55,265 nt of DNA, taken from the NCBI RefSeq assembly GCF_016745835.1, contig NZ_JAERVL010000036.1, positions 1-55,265 on the forward strand, in the 5' to 3' direction. Below are positions 37,760-47,466 of this stretch, one piece after another. Source of the DNA: Caldalkalibacillus salinus (lineage in GTDB: Bacteria > Bacillota > Bacilli > Caldalkalibacillales > JCM-10596). The position numbers and the translations under genes were made by a program. Within the stretch, counting starts at the first letter, position 1, and each line of letters begins with the position of its first letter. The notes under the pieces are model-generated. The model did not search any database, was not told the DNA's origin, and was given only the letters and a program-made list of their open reading frames with translations.

Positions 37760-38653
37760 CTATTTGTTCTTTGGTATCTTAATGGTCACTTCGTAAAATT
37801 CATCGTGATCTTTTTCATCCGTTTCGATCGTTAAACCACTCTGTACGACCATATCTACTGATTGACGTATGGTATTAAGAGCTAAGCGAACGTCCTTAGA
37901 ATAAGATTTACGTACTGGTCGCTTTTTCGTCTTCTCGCCTTGTTGATCAAAATATTGTTTGATTCGTGCTTCAGCCTGTTTGACGTTCAAATCCTTTTCA
38001 ATAATTTCTTTTAGAAATTTGAGCTGTAGCGCCTCTTCTTTCAAGCTTAGAAGTGCACGTGCATGCCGCTCTGTGATCAACCTTTTCTTTAATGCTTCAT
38101 GACATTCTTGCGGAAGATGCAACAGCCTAATTTTATTCGCGATGGTTGACTGCCCTTTGCCTAAACGTTGAGCCAAACTTTCTTGAGTCAAACCATGCAA
38201 CTCTATCAATCTTTGATAGGCCATAGCTTCCTCTATTGAAGTTAAATTCTCGCGTTGTAAGTTCTCTATCAGTGCTACTGAAGCCGACTGAGAATCATTA
38301 AAATTACGTATCACAGCCGGAATCGTATGTAATTCAAGTTTGGTAGCCGCACGCCATCTCCGCTCACCCGCAATTAGCTCATAGTGATCCCCTTGTTCGC
38401 GTACAACAATCGGTTGTATAATGCCGTGTGTTTTGATGGTTTGACACAATTCATCAATTTTTTCATCATCAAACTCTGTCCGCGGCTGATAACGGTTGGG
38501 GATAATCTGGTCTAAAGGAATAGATACAACCGCATCCTGGGTGTTGCTCATATCGAGCGCTTCTGCCTTTTCCTTCAGATCCTTGTGTTCCTCTGATTCC
38601 TGCTCGTGTTGTTTCTCTCCGATACCTAACAAACGAGTAAACTGCTCTTTCAT
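37760..38653 (-). CDS. noc: Nucleoid occlusion protein Noc
   Basis: A 297-residue ParB paralogue. The N-terminal [14 protein letters not shown] resembles the amphipathic membrane-targeting helix of B. subtilis Noc. The CTP/ParB-N region is present ([26 protein letters not shown]), with an HTH ([24 protein letters not shown]) and a C-terminal dimer domain. It binds chromosomal sites and prevents Z-ring assembly over the nucleoid. Its position between rsmG and parA separates it from true ParB. Confidence 0.95.
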   Translation of the reverse strand: MKEQFTRLLGIGEKQHEQESEEHKDLKEKAEALDMSNTQDAVVSIPLDQIIPNRYQPRTEFDDEKIDELCQTIKTHGIIQPIVVREQGDHYELIAGERRWRAATKLELHTIPAVIRNFNDSQSASVALIENLQRENLTSIEEAMAYQRLIELHGLTQESLAQRLGKGQSTIANKIRLLHLPQECHEALKKRLITERHARALLSLKEEALQLKFLKEIIEKDLNVKQAEARIKQYFDQQGEKTKKRPVRKSYSKDVRLALNTIRQSVDMVVQSGLTIETDEKDHDEFYEVTIKIPKNK

Positions 38654-38713
38654 GGCTTACACCACCCAATATATTCTCTTTATAACATTCTTTATTCTAT
38701 CACTTTTCTCCTG

Positions 38714-38751
38714 CAAAAAAAATAAAATGTTCCACGTGGAACATTTTATTT
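38714..38751. other. parS inside a 32-bp palindrome, also the likely rsmG terminator
   Basis: TGTTCCACGTGGAACA (38728-38743) is the fully symmetric parS. Flanking bases extend it to a perfect 32-bp palindrome, 38720-38751. In minus-strand RNA the hairpin is followed by a U-rich tract from the A run 38714-38722, just after the rsmG stop at 38767, so it resembles an intrinsic terminator as well. Confidence 0.9.
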
Positions 38752-38766
38752 GTAGAAAGCTGTAGA

Positions 38767-39483
38767 CTATCGTATCGGTTTCTTGTTCGGTATACCCGGT
38801 TTTCTTGGGTACTGTTTCGGTGTGGGTTTTATTTTATCAATCAATATCATTGATCGATGTCCTTCTTCCTGTGGGAGAGTAATAGTATGGTGTTCCTCAA
38901 CCTTTCCACCTAATTGACCAATGGCATTCCGTGCTTCTTGTTGTTCTTCTTCTCCTTTAGCCCCCTTCATAGCGATAAACCGTCCTTCAACTTTGACAAG
39001 GGGCAAACACAATTCGCTAAGCACGTTCAATCTTGCTACAGCTCTAGCCATTGCGATGTCGTACGCTTGGCGGTGTTCAGGCTGGCGACCAAATTCTTCT
39101 GCTCTCTTGTGGTGCAAGTGGACGTGATTCAGATCTAACGTTTCGACTAGGTGCCCTAAGAATTTAATCCTTTTATTTAAGGAATCAACGATTGTCACCG
39201 ATAAATGCGGAAAGCATATTTTGAGGGGCAAGCTAGGAAATCCAGCCCCTGCTCCAATATCAACAATACTCATCGATTGATCAAAATCGTGGTAAAAAGC
39301 TGCTGTCAATGAATCATAAAAGTGTTTAAGATACACGGCTTCTTGATCTGTGATAGCGGTGAGGTTCATTTTTTCATTCCATTGTACTAACTCATTATAA
39401 TATTTACGGAACTGATATAACTGTTCCTCTGATAAGGTGATGCCCTTCTGCTCTAGTGCTTCAACAAATGTTTTTTCATTCAT
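38767..39483 (-). CDS. rsmG: 16S rRNA m7G527 methyltransferase RsmG (GidB)
   Basis: 238 residues. SAM motif I is [15 protein letters not shown], with the conserved MARAVARL and [11 protein letters not shown] segments. It methylates G527 in the 530 loop of 16S rRNA. Normal length. It follows mnmG by 12 bp and probably belongs to mnmE-mnmG-rsmG. Confidence 0.96.
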   Translation of the reverse strand: MNEKTFVEALEQKGITLSEEQLYQFRKYYNELVQWNEKMNLTAITDQEAVYLKHFYDSLTAAFYHDFDQSMSIVDIGAGAGFPSLPLKICFPHLSVTIVDSLNKRIKFLGHLVETLDLNHVHLHHKRAEEFGRQPEHRQAYDIAMARAVARLNVLSELCLPLVKVEGRFIAMKGAKGEEEQQEARNAIGQLGGKVEEHHTITLPQEEGHRSMILIDKIKPTPKQYPRKPGIPNKKPIR

Positions 39484-39495
39484 ATGTGATGACTC

Positions 39496-41385
39496 CTAGA
39501 CTTCCTTTTTTTGCGACATTTGTTCTAAATAAACGAGAAGAATAGAAACGTCAGCAGGCGATACACCTGAAACTCTAGACGCTTGAGCGATACTGAGTGG
39601 TTTAACCTCATTGAGTTTTTCCACCGCTTCCATAGACAACCCTTTGATCTGTGTATAATCTAGGTTTTCAGACAGCTTCTTGTTTTCCATGCTTTTCAGT
39701 TTTTCGACCTGTTGTAACTGTTTTTCTATATAGCCACTGTACTTGACTTGAATCTCTACTTGTTGTTTCACTTCGCTAGACAACGAAACAGGTGAAGGGG
39801 AAATCTTCTCAATGTCTACATATGAGATCTCAGGCCTTCTTAAGATCGTGGCTAAATCGAATGAATTGGTCAATTCCTTCGACCCTTTGGCACGCATGAC
39901 AGCTTGGGTGTCTTCATTCGGTCGTGCCTTTTCTTTGTTCAATCGTTTGATTTCCACTTCAATTTGTTCCTTTTTTTGTTTAAAACGCTCATAGCGTTCT
40001 TCTCGAATTAAGCCAATATCATAGCCGATGTCAGTCAGCCTTAAGTCAGCATTGTCATTTCTTAAGAGCAGACGATACTCAGCTCTAGACGTTAACAAAC
40101 GGTACGGCTCCTGCGTGCCTTTGGTCACCAGGTCATCGATGAGTACCCCAATATATGCTTGCGAACGGTCTAGGATGACAGGACTCTTCCCTTGTACTTT
40201 TCTGGCAGCATTAATCCCCGCCATAATTCCTTGACCTGCGGCCTCTTCATAGCCACTAGTCCCATTAATCTGACCCGCTGTGAATAAGTTTTCAATCGTC
40301 TTGGTTTCAAGTGATGGCCATAATTGTGTCGGCACGATAGCATCATATTCGATCGCATATCCTGGCCGCATCATTTTGACATCTTTTAGCCCCGGGACGG
40401 ACTTGAGTATTTGTAATTGAATATCCTCTGGCAAGCTTGTTGACAGACCTTGCACATAGACTTCTGACGTCGTCCGCCCCTCGGGTTCTAAGAATATTTG
40501 ATGGCGTGGTTTATCAGCGAAGCGTACAATTTTATCCTCAATAGAAGGACAGTAACGGGGGCCTTGCCCTTCAATTTCTTTAGAATCGCCATACATTGGT
40601 GAGCGAGATAGATTATCCTGTATCACTTTATGTGTTTCTTCACCAGTGTACGTTAACCAACATGGCAGCTGATCTTCAAGGTATTCGGTCGTTTCAAAAG
40701 AGAAGGATAGCGGCTTATCGTCCCCAGGTTGAATTTCGGTTTGATCATAATCGATGGTGTCTCCATGCACACGCGGTGGTGTGCCCGTTTTGAATCGAAC
40801 CATGTCGAAACCAAGCGCTTGCAAGTGTTCTGATAGACGAATAGATGGCTGTTGGTTATTCGGTCCACTCTCATAAGATAAGTCTCCTAAAACCACGCGC
40901 CCTCGTAAATAAGTCCCCGTTGTCAAAACGACTGTTTTAGCGTAATATTCTGCCCCGGTCTTCGTCGCTACCCCTCGACAAACACCATCTTCCACGATCA
41001 ACTCTTCGACCATTGCTTGGCGTAAAACCAGATTAGGCTCTTTTTCAATGGTTTCTTTCATCGTTTGTTGATATAGGAATTTATCCGCTTGCGCACGTAA
41101 AGCCTGAACAGCTGGACCTTTTCCTGTATTCAATAAACGCATTTGGATATAAGTTTTGTCTATATTTTTTCCCATTTCACCGCCTAGGGCGTCTATTTCT
41201 CTTACCACATGCCCTTTAGCTGGACCTCCAATGGAAGGGTTACATGGCATATAAGCCACAGCATCTAAATTTAATGTAAGTAAAAGTGTGGAACATCCCA
41301 TACGAGCTGCAGCCAAGGCTGATTCACTGCCCGCATGTCCTGCTCCGATGACGATCACATCAAAGTCATCCCCACGGTATCTCAT
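39496..41385 (-). CDS. mnmG: tRNA uridine-34 carboxymethylaminomethyl enzyme MnmG (GidA)
   Basis: 629 residues. The FAD-binding Rossmann motif [19 protein letters not shown] is at the N-terminus. GidA signatures follow ([22 protein letters not shown] and [12 protein letters not shown]), then a C-terminal helical domain that contacts tRNA and MnmE. With MnmE it adds cmnm5 to wobble U34. AGGAGGAG precedes the ATG; 30 bp separate it from mnmE. Confidence 0.98.
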   Translation of the reverse strand: MRYRGDDFDVIVIGAGHAGSESALAAARMGCSTLLLTLNLDAVAYMPCNPSIGGPAKGHVVREIDALGGEMGKNIDKTYIQMRLLNTGKGPAVQALRAQADKFLYQQTMKETIEKEPNLVLRQAMVEELIVEDGVCRGVATKTGAEYYAKTVVLTTGTYLRGRVVLGDLSYESGPNNQQPSIRLSEHLQALGFDMVRFKTGTPPRVHGDTIDYDQTEIQPGDDKPLSFSFETTEYLEDQLPCWLTYTGEETHKVIQDNLSRSPMYGDSKEIEGQGPRYCPSIEDKIVRFADKPRHQIFLEPEGRTTSEVYVQGLSTSLPEDIQLQILKSVPGLKDVKMMRPGYAIEYDAIVPTQLWPSLETKTIENLFTAGQINGTSGYEEAAGQGIMAGINAARKVQGKSPVILDRSQAYIGVLIDDLVTKGTQEPYRLLTSRAEYRLLLRNDNADLRLTDIGYDIGLIREERYERFKQKKEQIEVEIKRLNKEKARPNEDTQAVMRAKGSKELTNSFDLATILRRPEISYVDIEKISPSPVSLSSEVKQQVEIQVKYSGYIEKQLQQVEKLKSMENKKLSENLDYTQIKGLSMEAVEKLNEVKPLSIAQASRVSGVSPADVSILLVYLEQMSQKKEV

Positions 41386-41415
41386 CTGTGTACTCCTCCT
41401 AACTCACTATCAGCT

Positions 41416-42795
41416 TTATTTACCGAGACAAAATTGAGAGAATAACTGATCAATTAAACTCTCGTTTACTGCATCCCCTATAATTTCACCTAAGGTTTCC
41501 CACGCTTTCTGTAAATCTATTTGAACGACGTCAACGGGTACACCAGCGTGAATACCATTAATTGCTTCTTCAATAGAACGTTGGGCTTGTTTTAACAAAG
41601 AGATGTGACGTGCATTACTAACATAGGTAACATCGCCCCCCTGCACGTCTCCAGTAAAGTAAAGTTCAGAAATGGCTTGCTCCAATTGATCTAGCCCTGC
41701 GTCCTCTATCAATGACGTCGTCACAATCAATGCCTCATCATGTAATGATTTCAACTCTTCCATATCTATTTGCGGATCTAAGTCTGTCTTATTAATAATT
41801 AAGATGCTTTTCATATCCTGTACGAGATTTAGTAACTGACGATCTTCATCACTTAACGGTTCAGCATAATTAAGAACCAGGAGAATGAGATCCGCTTGTT
41901 TAAGCACCTCGCGAGACCTTTCTACCCCGATCCTTTCCACGATATCCTCTGTTTCTCTGATACCTGCCGTATCAACCAACTTTAACGGGACACCACGAAC
42001 ATTTACATACTCCTCTAGGACATCCCTTGTCGTACCAGGTACATCTGTGACAATCGCTTTGTTTTCATGCACCAATGCATTCATTAATGATGATTTACCC
42101 ACATTAGGACGTCCAATAATCACTGTGGATAAACCTTCTCTTAAAATTTTACCCTGTTCAGCTGTCTGAAGTAAACGTTCAATTTCCTCTTTTACCTTTG
42201 TGGACTTGTTTAAGAGAAGTTCATGTGTCACTTCCTCTACGTCATGTTCCGGATAGTCTATAGTGACCTCAATATGAGCTAATGTTTCTAGAATCTCCTG
42301 TCGCAGGGACTGTATCATCTTTGATAACCTTCCCTCCACCTGCTGTTGGGCCACATCCATAGCTCTATCCGTCTTAGAACGAATCAAATCCATGACCGCC
42401 TCTGCCTGCGATAAGTCTATCCGTCCGTTTAGGAATGCTCTCTTTGTAAACTCCCCTGGTTCCGCCAGTCTTACACCTTGATCCAAGACAAGCTGCAATA
42501 CCCGCTTGACTGAAGCAATCCCTCCATGACAGTTTACTTCGACCACATCTTCTTTTGTATATGTGCGTGGCTCACGCAAAACCGTAACCATCACTTCCTC
42601 TATATTTTCTCCACTTTGTGGATGAATCAGATGACCATAATGTATGGTGTGACTTTCCACAGTGGACAAATCATGTTTACCTTTATATATATTATCCACA
42701 GCATCGACGGCATCTTTACCACTTACACGAACAACGGCGATGCCACCCTCACCCATAGGTGTGGATATCGCTGCGATTGTATCGAAATGATCCAT
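41416..42795 (-). CDS. mnmE: tRNA modification GTPase MnmE (TrmE)
   Basis: 459 residues: an N-terminal THF-binding domain (about 1-120), a helical domain with an inserted Ras-like G domain ([22 protein letters not shown]) and the C-terminal FCLGK with the essential Cys. K-dependent dimerisation of the G domains drives U34 modification with MnmG. A perfect DnaA box lies inside the gene at 42692-42700. Start ATG with GAGGTG. Confidence 0.98.
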   Translation of the reverse strand: MDHFDTIAAISTPMGEGGIAVVRVSGKDAVDAVDNIYKGKHDLSTVESHTIHYGHLIHPQSGENIEEVMVTVLREPRTYTKEDVVEVNCHGGIASVKRVLQLVLDQGVRLAEPGEFTKRAFLNGRIDLSQAEAVMDLIRSKTDRAMDVAQQQVEGRLSKMIQSLRQEILETLAHIEVTIDYPEHDVEEVTHELLLNKSTKVKEEIERLLQTAEQGKILREGLSTVIIGRPNVGKSSLMNALVHENKAIVTDVPGTTRDVLEEYVNVRGVPLKLVDTAGIRETEDIVERIGVERSREVLKQADLILLVLNYAEPLSDEDRQLLNLVQDMKSILIINKTDLDPQIDMEELKSLHDEALIVTTSLIEDAGLDQLEQAISELYFTGDVQGGDVTYVSNARHISLLKQAQRSIEEAINGIHAGVPVDVVQIDLQKAWETLGEIIGDAVNESLIDQLFSQFCLGK

Positions 42796-42865
42796 GATAT
42801 ATTCACCTCAGCATTATTTAGGTTACCCCTAAATTAATACAATAACACATATTTCCTATCTGGAG

Positions 42866-42899
42866 CAAAAGAAAAAGAGCCTCTATGTAGAGACTCTTT
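42866..42899 (-). terminator. Terminator of rpmH-rnpA-yidD-yidC-jag
   Basis: AAAGAG-C-CTCTA (42874-42885) pairs with TAGAG-A-CTCTTT (42888-42899), a 12-position stem with one mismatch and a 2-base turn. TTTTTCTTTT follows on the minus strand. Confidence 0.85.
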
Positions 42900-42915
42900 G
42901 AGATTCAATATTAAG

Positions 42916-42924
42916 TTATCCACA
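42916..42924 (+). other. Perfect DnaA box between mnmE and jag
   Basis: TTATCCACA; a second exact copy is at 42692-42700 in mnmE and a one-mismatch box (TGTGGATGA) at 42617-42625. Together they form a loose cluster about 3 kb from dnaA. Confidence 0.8.
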
Positions 42925-42930
42925 TGTGGA

Positions 42931-43716
42931 CTATTTAGGTAGGATCACAACATGACGGTTCGGTTCTCTTCCTTCACTTTCGGTAAGCACACCGGCATAT
43001 GATTGCAGATGAGTGTGAATAATTTTACGCTCTGCGGCATTCATAGGTTCTAAAGACACCTTAGCCCGTGTTGTGATCACTTTCTTAGCCATACGATCAG
43101 ACAGTTGCTGGAGGGTTTCTTTTCTTCTTTTCCGATAATTTTCGGCATCTAGAATAATACGTACATAATCTTCTGTATATCGATTAGCAACAACATTAGT
43201 GAGATATTGGAGTGCATCTAATGTTTGCCCACGACGACCAATCATGAGGCCAATTTTGTCACCAGTCACATCGAATGTCCATTGATCTGACTCCTCTTTC
43301 ACCTCAATCTTTGCGGGTATATTCATCTTAGCCAACACTTCCTCTAAAAAGGCCTGCCCTTCCTGCACCGCTAATGTCTGGCTCTTTTCACTGGTGTGAG
43401 ATGTTAATTCATCTGTATTTTCCGCTAGTGAATCTGATTGCTTTAATGGTACTGTTTCTGTTTCTGTTTCTGTATGCACAAAAGCGGAAGTATACTCGAC
43501 TTCCGCTGTGCGTTCTGTGCTGTTAGGTTCTCCTTGTTCATCGGATTGCTTCATTTCGACTTCAATAACGGCTTCTTTTGCTCCTAAACCAAAAAACCCT
43601 TTTTTTGGCTCCTCAATAACGTTAACGTTAACTGCATCCGCTGAAGTTTCAAGTTGATTGAGGGCCGTCCTGACAGCCTCTTCGATCGTTTTTCCCCTAA
43701 CAGTCACTTTACTCAC
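42931..43716 (-). CDS. jag: RNA-binding cell-elongation regulator Jag (KhpB/EloR)
   Basis: 261 residues: a Jag_N domain (about 1-52, VTVRGKTIEEAVRTAL, with KKGFFGLG), an acidic Thr/Glu linker (about 60-130), a KH domain (GLMIGRRGQTLDALQYL) and an R3H domain (about 205-258). It binds RNA, usually with KhpA, and affects cell elongation. It starts with GTG and overlaps yidC by 4 bp. Confidence 0.95.
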   Translation of the reverse strand: MSKVTVRGKTIEEAVRTALNQLETSADAVNVNVIEEPKKGFFGLGAKEAVIEVEMKQSDEQGEPNSTERTAEVEYTSAFVHTETETETVPLKQSDSLAENTDELTSHTSEKSQTLAVQEGQAFLEEVLAKMNIPAKIEVKEESDQWTFDVTGDKIGLMIGRRGQTLDALQYLTNVVANRYTEDYVRIILDAENYRKRRKETLQQLSDRMAKKVITTRAKVSLEPMNAAERKIIHTHLQSYAGVLTESEGREPNRHVVILPK

Positions 43717-44462
43717 TTAGCAGCACCCTCCTGATTAAGATTATACATATCTTTCATAAAGTAAGTCTGCGTAATTGTGAATAGGTTACCGATCACCCAG
43801 TATAGCGATAAAGCTGCTGGGAAGTAGAAAGCAAACACTGTGATCATCACAGGTAAAATCACCATTAAAATTCGCATTTGTGGGTTACTTTGAGCCCCCA
43901 TCATTTTCTGCTGCCCATACGTAGTAATACCGGCAAGAATCGCAAGCCCCCAGAATGGTTCGCCTAGCTCAATACCAAGAAACGTGTGACCTGGTATCAG
44001 TTCATGGCGGAAAATGGCGTGATAAAATGCGATCAGAATCGGCATCTGAACTAGAATTGGAAGGCATCCTGCTAACGGATTCACATTATGCTTTTGGAAT
44101 AATTTCATCGTTTCTTGCTGAAGTTTTTGCTGGTCCGTTTTATACTTCTCTCGTATCTTCTGCATTTCCGGCTGTAAGGCCTGCATCATTTTAGAACTTT
44201 TCAACTGTTTCACCATCAATGGGAGGGTCAACAAACGAATAATAATCGTCACGACAATAATGGACCATCCATATCGATCTAACATGCGGTCATCAGTTGA
44301 GTTGAATAACTCTGCAAAGTATTCTAACGTCCAAGCGAGTGGATAGACGAAATACCGGTCCCATATCCCATTTTCAGGGTTAATCGGTTCCTCGATATTA
44401 CATCCTGTTAACATAAATAAAAACATAAATAAAATTGCAACCAGTAATATTCTACGAGCCAA
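43713..44462 (-). CDS. yidC: Membrane protein insertase YidC (SpoIIIJ)
   Basis: 249 residues, lipoprotein signal with lipobox LTGC (Cys21), five transmembrane helices, and the conserved groove Arg in IIIRLLTLP. MMQALQPEMQKIREKY starts the cytoplasmic coiled hairpin. It inserts membrane proteins and, in sporulating cells, supports the SpoIIIA channel. It starts at TTG with AGGAGGAG. Confidence 0.95.
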   Translation of the reverse strand: MARRILLVAILFMFLFMLTGCNIEEPINPENGIWDRYFVYPLAWTLEYFAELFNSTDDRMLDRYGWSIIVVTIIIRLLTLPLMVKQLKSSKMMQALQPEMQKIREKYKTDQQKLQQETMKLFQKHNVNPLAGCLPILVQMPILIAFYHAIFRHELIPGHTFLGIELGEPFWGLAILAGITTYGQQKMMGAQSNPQMRILMVILPVMITVFAFYFPAALSLYWVIGNLFTITQTYFMKDMYNLNQEGAAK

Positions 44463-44492
44463 ATTCTACTCCTCCTATCTTACAGCTGACAA

Positions 44493-44702
44493 CTATGGTA
44501 CAGGATCAAAACCACCACGGTGGAAAGGATGGCACTTCAATATTCTTTTAATGGCAAGATATCCTCCCTTGGCAGCCCCATGCTTTGTTATCGCCTCATA
44601 CGCATAATGCGAACAAGTCGGTGCGAAACGACACGTGGGTGGTGTCAATGGAGAGATATATTTCTGATAAAAAAGAATAAGTCCTATTAAGATCCTTCTC
44701 AT
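44493..44702 (-). CDS. yidD: YidD membrane insertion efficiency factor
   Basis: 69 residues. Characteristic [15 protein letters not shown] and [13 protein letters not shown] are present. It is thought to assist YidC-dependent insertion from the membrane face. It lies between rnpA and yidC, as in most bacteria; RBS is weak. Confidence 0.95.
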   Translation of the reverse strand: MRRILIGLILFYQKYISPLTPPTCRFAPTCSHYAYEAITKHGAAKGGYLAIKRILKCHPFHRGGFDPVP

Positions 44703-44743
44703 CTCTAGCCTGTCTCCTCACCTTATCTAAGTATACCCAAGAA

Positions 44744-45148
44744 TTATGTCTGTCGTTTGTGAGGGGCTCTATACCTATGGGAGTTACCATTACGTTGTTT
44801 ATCACGTCCATACACAAACGCATCCGTCTTCTTCAAAACATGTTTGAAACTGTTCTGTAATCCGCTGAAGTCCAGGTGCAAAGCTGGTTTTCGAACAATA
44901 ATAATCATGTCGTATCCATTTGAGATGAGATGCTCTTGCGATTTGACAGCTTCTTTTAGCTGACGTTTCAGACGATTACGAACCACAGCATGTCCCACCC
45001 TTTTACTAATGGACACACCTAAGCGAAAGCGATCCGTCTCCTTGTTAGGGCATACATATAACACGAGTTGCCGATTGGCTACTGAACTTCCTTTTTTGAA
45101 CACCTTTTGAAACTCTTCATTTTTTCTTAACCTTAAATCTTTCTGCAT
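44744..45148 (-). CDS. rnpA: Ribonuclease P protein component
   Basis: 134 residues, slightly longer than the usual 110-120. The diagnostic RNR motif region reads ISKRVGHAVVRNRLKRQLKE, with the aromatic cleft residues in the first strands. The C-terminal 15-20 residues are an extra basic tail (DKQRNGNSHRYR). It binds RNase P RNA and the tRNA 5' leader. Confidence 0.95.
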   Translation of the reverse strand: MQKDLRLRKNEEFQKVFKKGSSVANRQLVLYVCPNKETDRFRLGVSISKRVGHAVVRNRLKRQLKEAVKSQEHLISNGYDMIIIVRKPALHLDFSGLQNSFKHVLKKTDAFVYGRDKQRNGNSHRYRAPHKRQT

Positions 45149-45244
45149 GGGTGCTCCTCCACGTCTATTAAAAAGAAACCTATCTCTATTTTAGCTACTC
45201 TTTTAATGTCGTAAACACCCTTTTTCCATTTTACAAGAAAAAGA

Positions 45245-45272
45245 GAAAAAAGACCACTACCGAGAGTGGTCT
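45245..45272 (-). terminator. Hairpin with T run between rpmH and rnpA
   Basis: A perfect 8-bp stem, AGACCACT (45251-45258) and AGTGGTCT (45265-45272), starts right after the rpmH stop and is followed by TTTTTT on the minus strand. It probably works as a partial terminator so that L34 is made in excess of RnpA. Confidence 0.75.
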
Positions 45273-45273
45273 T

Positions 45274-45408
45274 TTATGCAGATATTACTTTTCTTCCTTT
45301 TTTACGACGACGAGCTAACACTCTACGTCCGTTCTTTGTGCTCATTCTCGCACGGAAGCCATGAACTTTTTTGCGCTTACGGTTATTTGGTTGGAATGTT
45401 CTTTTCAT
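45274..45408 (-). CDS. rpmH: 50S ribosomal protein L34
   Basis: 44 residues, starting [20 protein letters not shown] and ending KKGRKVISA; it matches L34 almost residue for residue. AGGAGGTG precedes the ATG. It is first in the rpmH-rnpA-yidD-yidC-jag unit, which runs leftward from oriC. Confidence 0.98.
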   Translation of the reverse strand: MKRTFQPNNRKRKKVHGFRARMSTKNGRRVLARRRKKGRKVISA

Positions 45409-45466
45409 TATTAAGCACCTCCTCGCGAAGATCCTGTTCCTCGCTCTTAACTAAACACATCTTAAT

Positions 45467-45495
45467 ATTATAAGAGTCTCCAGCTCAAATGTCAA
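45467..45495 (-). promoter_or_regulatory. Consensus SigA promoter of rpmH
   Basis: Minus strand: perfect TTGACA (45490-45495), 17 bp, perfect TATAAT (45467-45472). The leader is about 55 nt. Confidence 0.9.
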
Positions 45496-45527
45496 ACACT
45501 CGACACCATTCTTCCTCTGTGCATAAA

Positions 45528-45843
45528 TTTTCCACAGCCTTCGACAAGATTCCACTTCTTGTTGACAAGTTGTTCACAAAATATAGTCATGTGAATAAAA
45601 ACTAAACACAAGATGTGCACATTGTGGATAAGCATAATAAAAGCATTGAAATAACCCTCTTTTTTTGATATTATATTTTTGCTTTACTCTTGTGGACAAA
45701 TTCACCCACAATAATTTTATCCACACGTTGTTGATAGAAATGTGGACATCTTCTAACATTGTGTATAACTTGAAGTTTCAATTTTCCACAACATTCCGCA
45801 GAACGTTCCAAAACATCTATCATTACGGCATTTTTTATACACA
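45528..45843. other. oriC, left part: DnaA-box cluster upstream of dnaA
   Basis: Two perfect DnaA boxes, at 45623-45631 (minus) and 45717-45725 (plus), are surrounded by single-mismatch boxes at 45528-45536, 45691-45699, 45760-45768, 45782-45790 and 45835-45843. Weaker ones lie at 45570 and 45741. A TTCGACAAG (45540-45548), the complement of a Spo0A-box-like CTTGTCGAA, is included. The 486 bp between rpmH and dnaA contain no gene. The DnaA boxes overlap and follow the dnaA promoter, so DnaA should regulate its own gene. Confidence 0.85.
45646..45674 (+). promoter_or_regulatory. SigA-type promoter of dnaA
   Basis: TTGAAA (45646-45651), 17 bp, TATTAT (45669-45674). The predicted leader of about 215 nt includes several DnaA boxes. 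Confidence 0.7.
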
Positions 45844-45894
45844 TAAACACCTGAATAACAAAGGGAGAGATACGAGAAGAGAAAGGGAGTTATT

Positions 45895-47253
45895 ATGGAA
45901 AACTTGAATGAACTCTGGAGCCAGGCACTCGGTGTGATCCAGAAAAAGGTCAGTAAGCCTAGCTTCGATACTTGGCTCAAAGCCACAAGCGCCCACTCTC
46001 TTAAAGGAGATCAGCTAGTCATTACAGCGCCGAATGAATTTGCGAGGGACTGGCTGGAATCTAGGTACTTAGAACTAATATCTGACACGATATATGACAT
46101 TACAGGTTCTCAATTAGATGTGAAATTCATCATCCCCCAAAATCAGCAAGTGGATGATTTAGACCTTGATCTTGCGTTTCAAAAGAGTAAGCAGCTAGAG
46201 CAAAACCAACCCCAGGAAGACCAGCATCAAAGCATGTTAAATCCAAAATATGTATTTGATTCCTTTGTCATTGGGACAGGGAATCGTTTTGCTCATGCAG
46301 CCTCATTAGCAGTAGCTGAAGCCCCAGCCAAGGCTTACAATCCTTTATTTATTTATGGGGGAGTAGGGTTAGGAAAAACCCACTTAATGCATGCGATTGG
46401 TCATTATATTGTTGAGCATAATCCCAGTGCGAAAGTGGTATACCTATCATCTGAGAAATTTACTAACGAATTTATTAATGCCATCCAAAATAACAAAACC
46501 GTTGAATTTCGGAATAAGTATCGGAACGTTGACATTCTTCTCATTGATGATATTCAATTCCTAGCTGGAAAAGAACAAACCCAGGTTGAATTCTTCCATA
46601 CCTTTAACTCACTACACGAAGATCGAAAACAAATTGTCATTTCTAGTGATCGTCCCCCAAAAGAAATTCCTACACTTGAAGACCGCCTACGTTCACGCTT
46701 TGAGTGGGGGTTAATAACGGACATCACACCACCAGACTTAGAAACGAGAATCGCCATACTGCGTAAAAAGGCTAAGTCAGAGCAGCTAGATATTCCAAAT
46801 GAGGTACTCGTATACATCGCCAACCAGATTGACACCAATATTCGGGAACTAGAAGGCGCATTGATTCGAGTTGTGGCGTATAGTTCACTTGTGAATCAAG
46901 ATATGACAGCAGACCTTGCAGCAGAAGCACTAAAAGATATTATTCCTAGTAACAAACCTACCTTCATCACGATTCAGAAGATCCAACAGATCGTGGCGGA
47001 GCAATATGAGTTAAAGATAGAAGATTTCAAGGCTAAGAAAAGAACCAAAGCTGTTGCTTTTCCTAGACAAATTGCCATGTATTTGTCCCGTGAATTGACT
47101 GACGCGTCTCTCCCAAAAATCGGTGAAGAATTTGGTGGTCGAGATCATACGACAGTCATACACGCCCAAGACAAGATCAAAAAAGCGTTACAGACAGATC
47201 CTAACCTAGAAAAAACGATGCAAGATCTAACGGATGCCATTAAAAATCAATAA
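45895..47253 (+). CDS. dnaA: Chromosomal replication initiator DnaA
   Basis: 452 residues: domain I (about 1-85, [13 protein letters not shown]), a Gln-rich domain II, AAA+ domain III with Walker [11 protein letters not shown] and Walker [10 protein letters not shown], and domain IV ending in the DnaA-box-reading [15 protein letters not shown]. It melts the origin and loads the helicase. The ATG has AAGGGAG. It is the first rightward gene. Confidence 0.98.
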   Translation: MENLNELWSQALGVIQKKVSKPSFDTWLKATSAHSLKGDQLVITAPNEFARDWLESRYLELISDTIYDITGSQLDVKFIIPQNQQVDDLDLDLAFQKSKQLEQNQPQEDQHQSMLNPKYVFDSFVIGTGNRFAHAASLAVAEAPAKAYNPLFIYGGVGLGKTHLMHAIGHYIVEHNPSAKVVYLSSEKFTNEFINAIQNNKTVEFRNKYRNVDILLIDDIQFLAGKEQTQVEFFHTFNSLHEDRKQIVISSDRPPKEIPTLEDRLRSRFEWGLITDITPPDLETRIAILRKKAKSEQLDIPNEVLVYIANQIDTNIRELEGALIRVVAYSSLVNQDMTADLAAEALKDIIPSNKPTFITIQKIQQIVAEQYELKIEDFKAKKRTKAVAFPRQIAMYLSRELTDASLPKIGEEFGGRDHTTVIHAQDKIKKALQTDPNLEKTMQDLTDAIKNQ

Positions 47254-47288
47254 AGTATTTCACTCACAGGCATGTGCATAGTTAATAG

Positions 47289-47322
47289 GCCTATACACAC
47301 ACTTACTCACATGTGTATAGGC
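47289..47322 (+). terminator. Hairpin after dnaA
   Basis: An 11-bp perfect stem, GCCTATACACA (47289-47299) with TGTGTATAGGC (47312-47322) and a 12-base loop. The following TTGCTTTA is only T-rich, so termination may be partial and allow read-through into dnaN. Confidence 0.65.
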
Positions 47323-47346
47323 TTGCTTTATGTCCGCTTTTTGAAC

Positions 47347-47450
47347 TTATCCACATATCAACAGCCCTTATTACTATGACCACGCTTTTAAAATATTACT
47401 TATATAAAGAGTTATATGCTAAAATAGAATAAATATGTTTATTTTTTGTT
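47347..47450 (+). other. oriC, right part: DnaA box, DnaA-trio-like element and AT-rich DUE
   Basis: A perfect DnaA box (47347-47355) is followed by a degenerate one (47355-47363), a short GC block and then TTA-TTA-CTA (47368-47376). That order resembles the DnaA-trio element described for the B. subtilis unwinding module. A very AT-rich stretch from about 47387 to 47450 would serve as the melting region. The dnaN promoter must lie here as well, but I cannot fix it. Confidence 0.6.
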
Positions 47451-47466
47451 GGAGGTCGGTTGCTTT

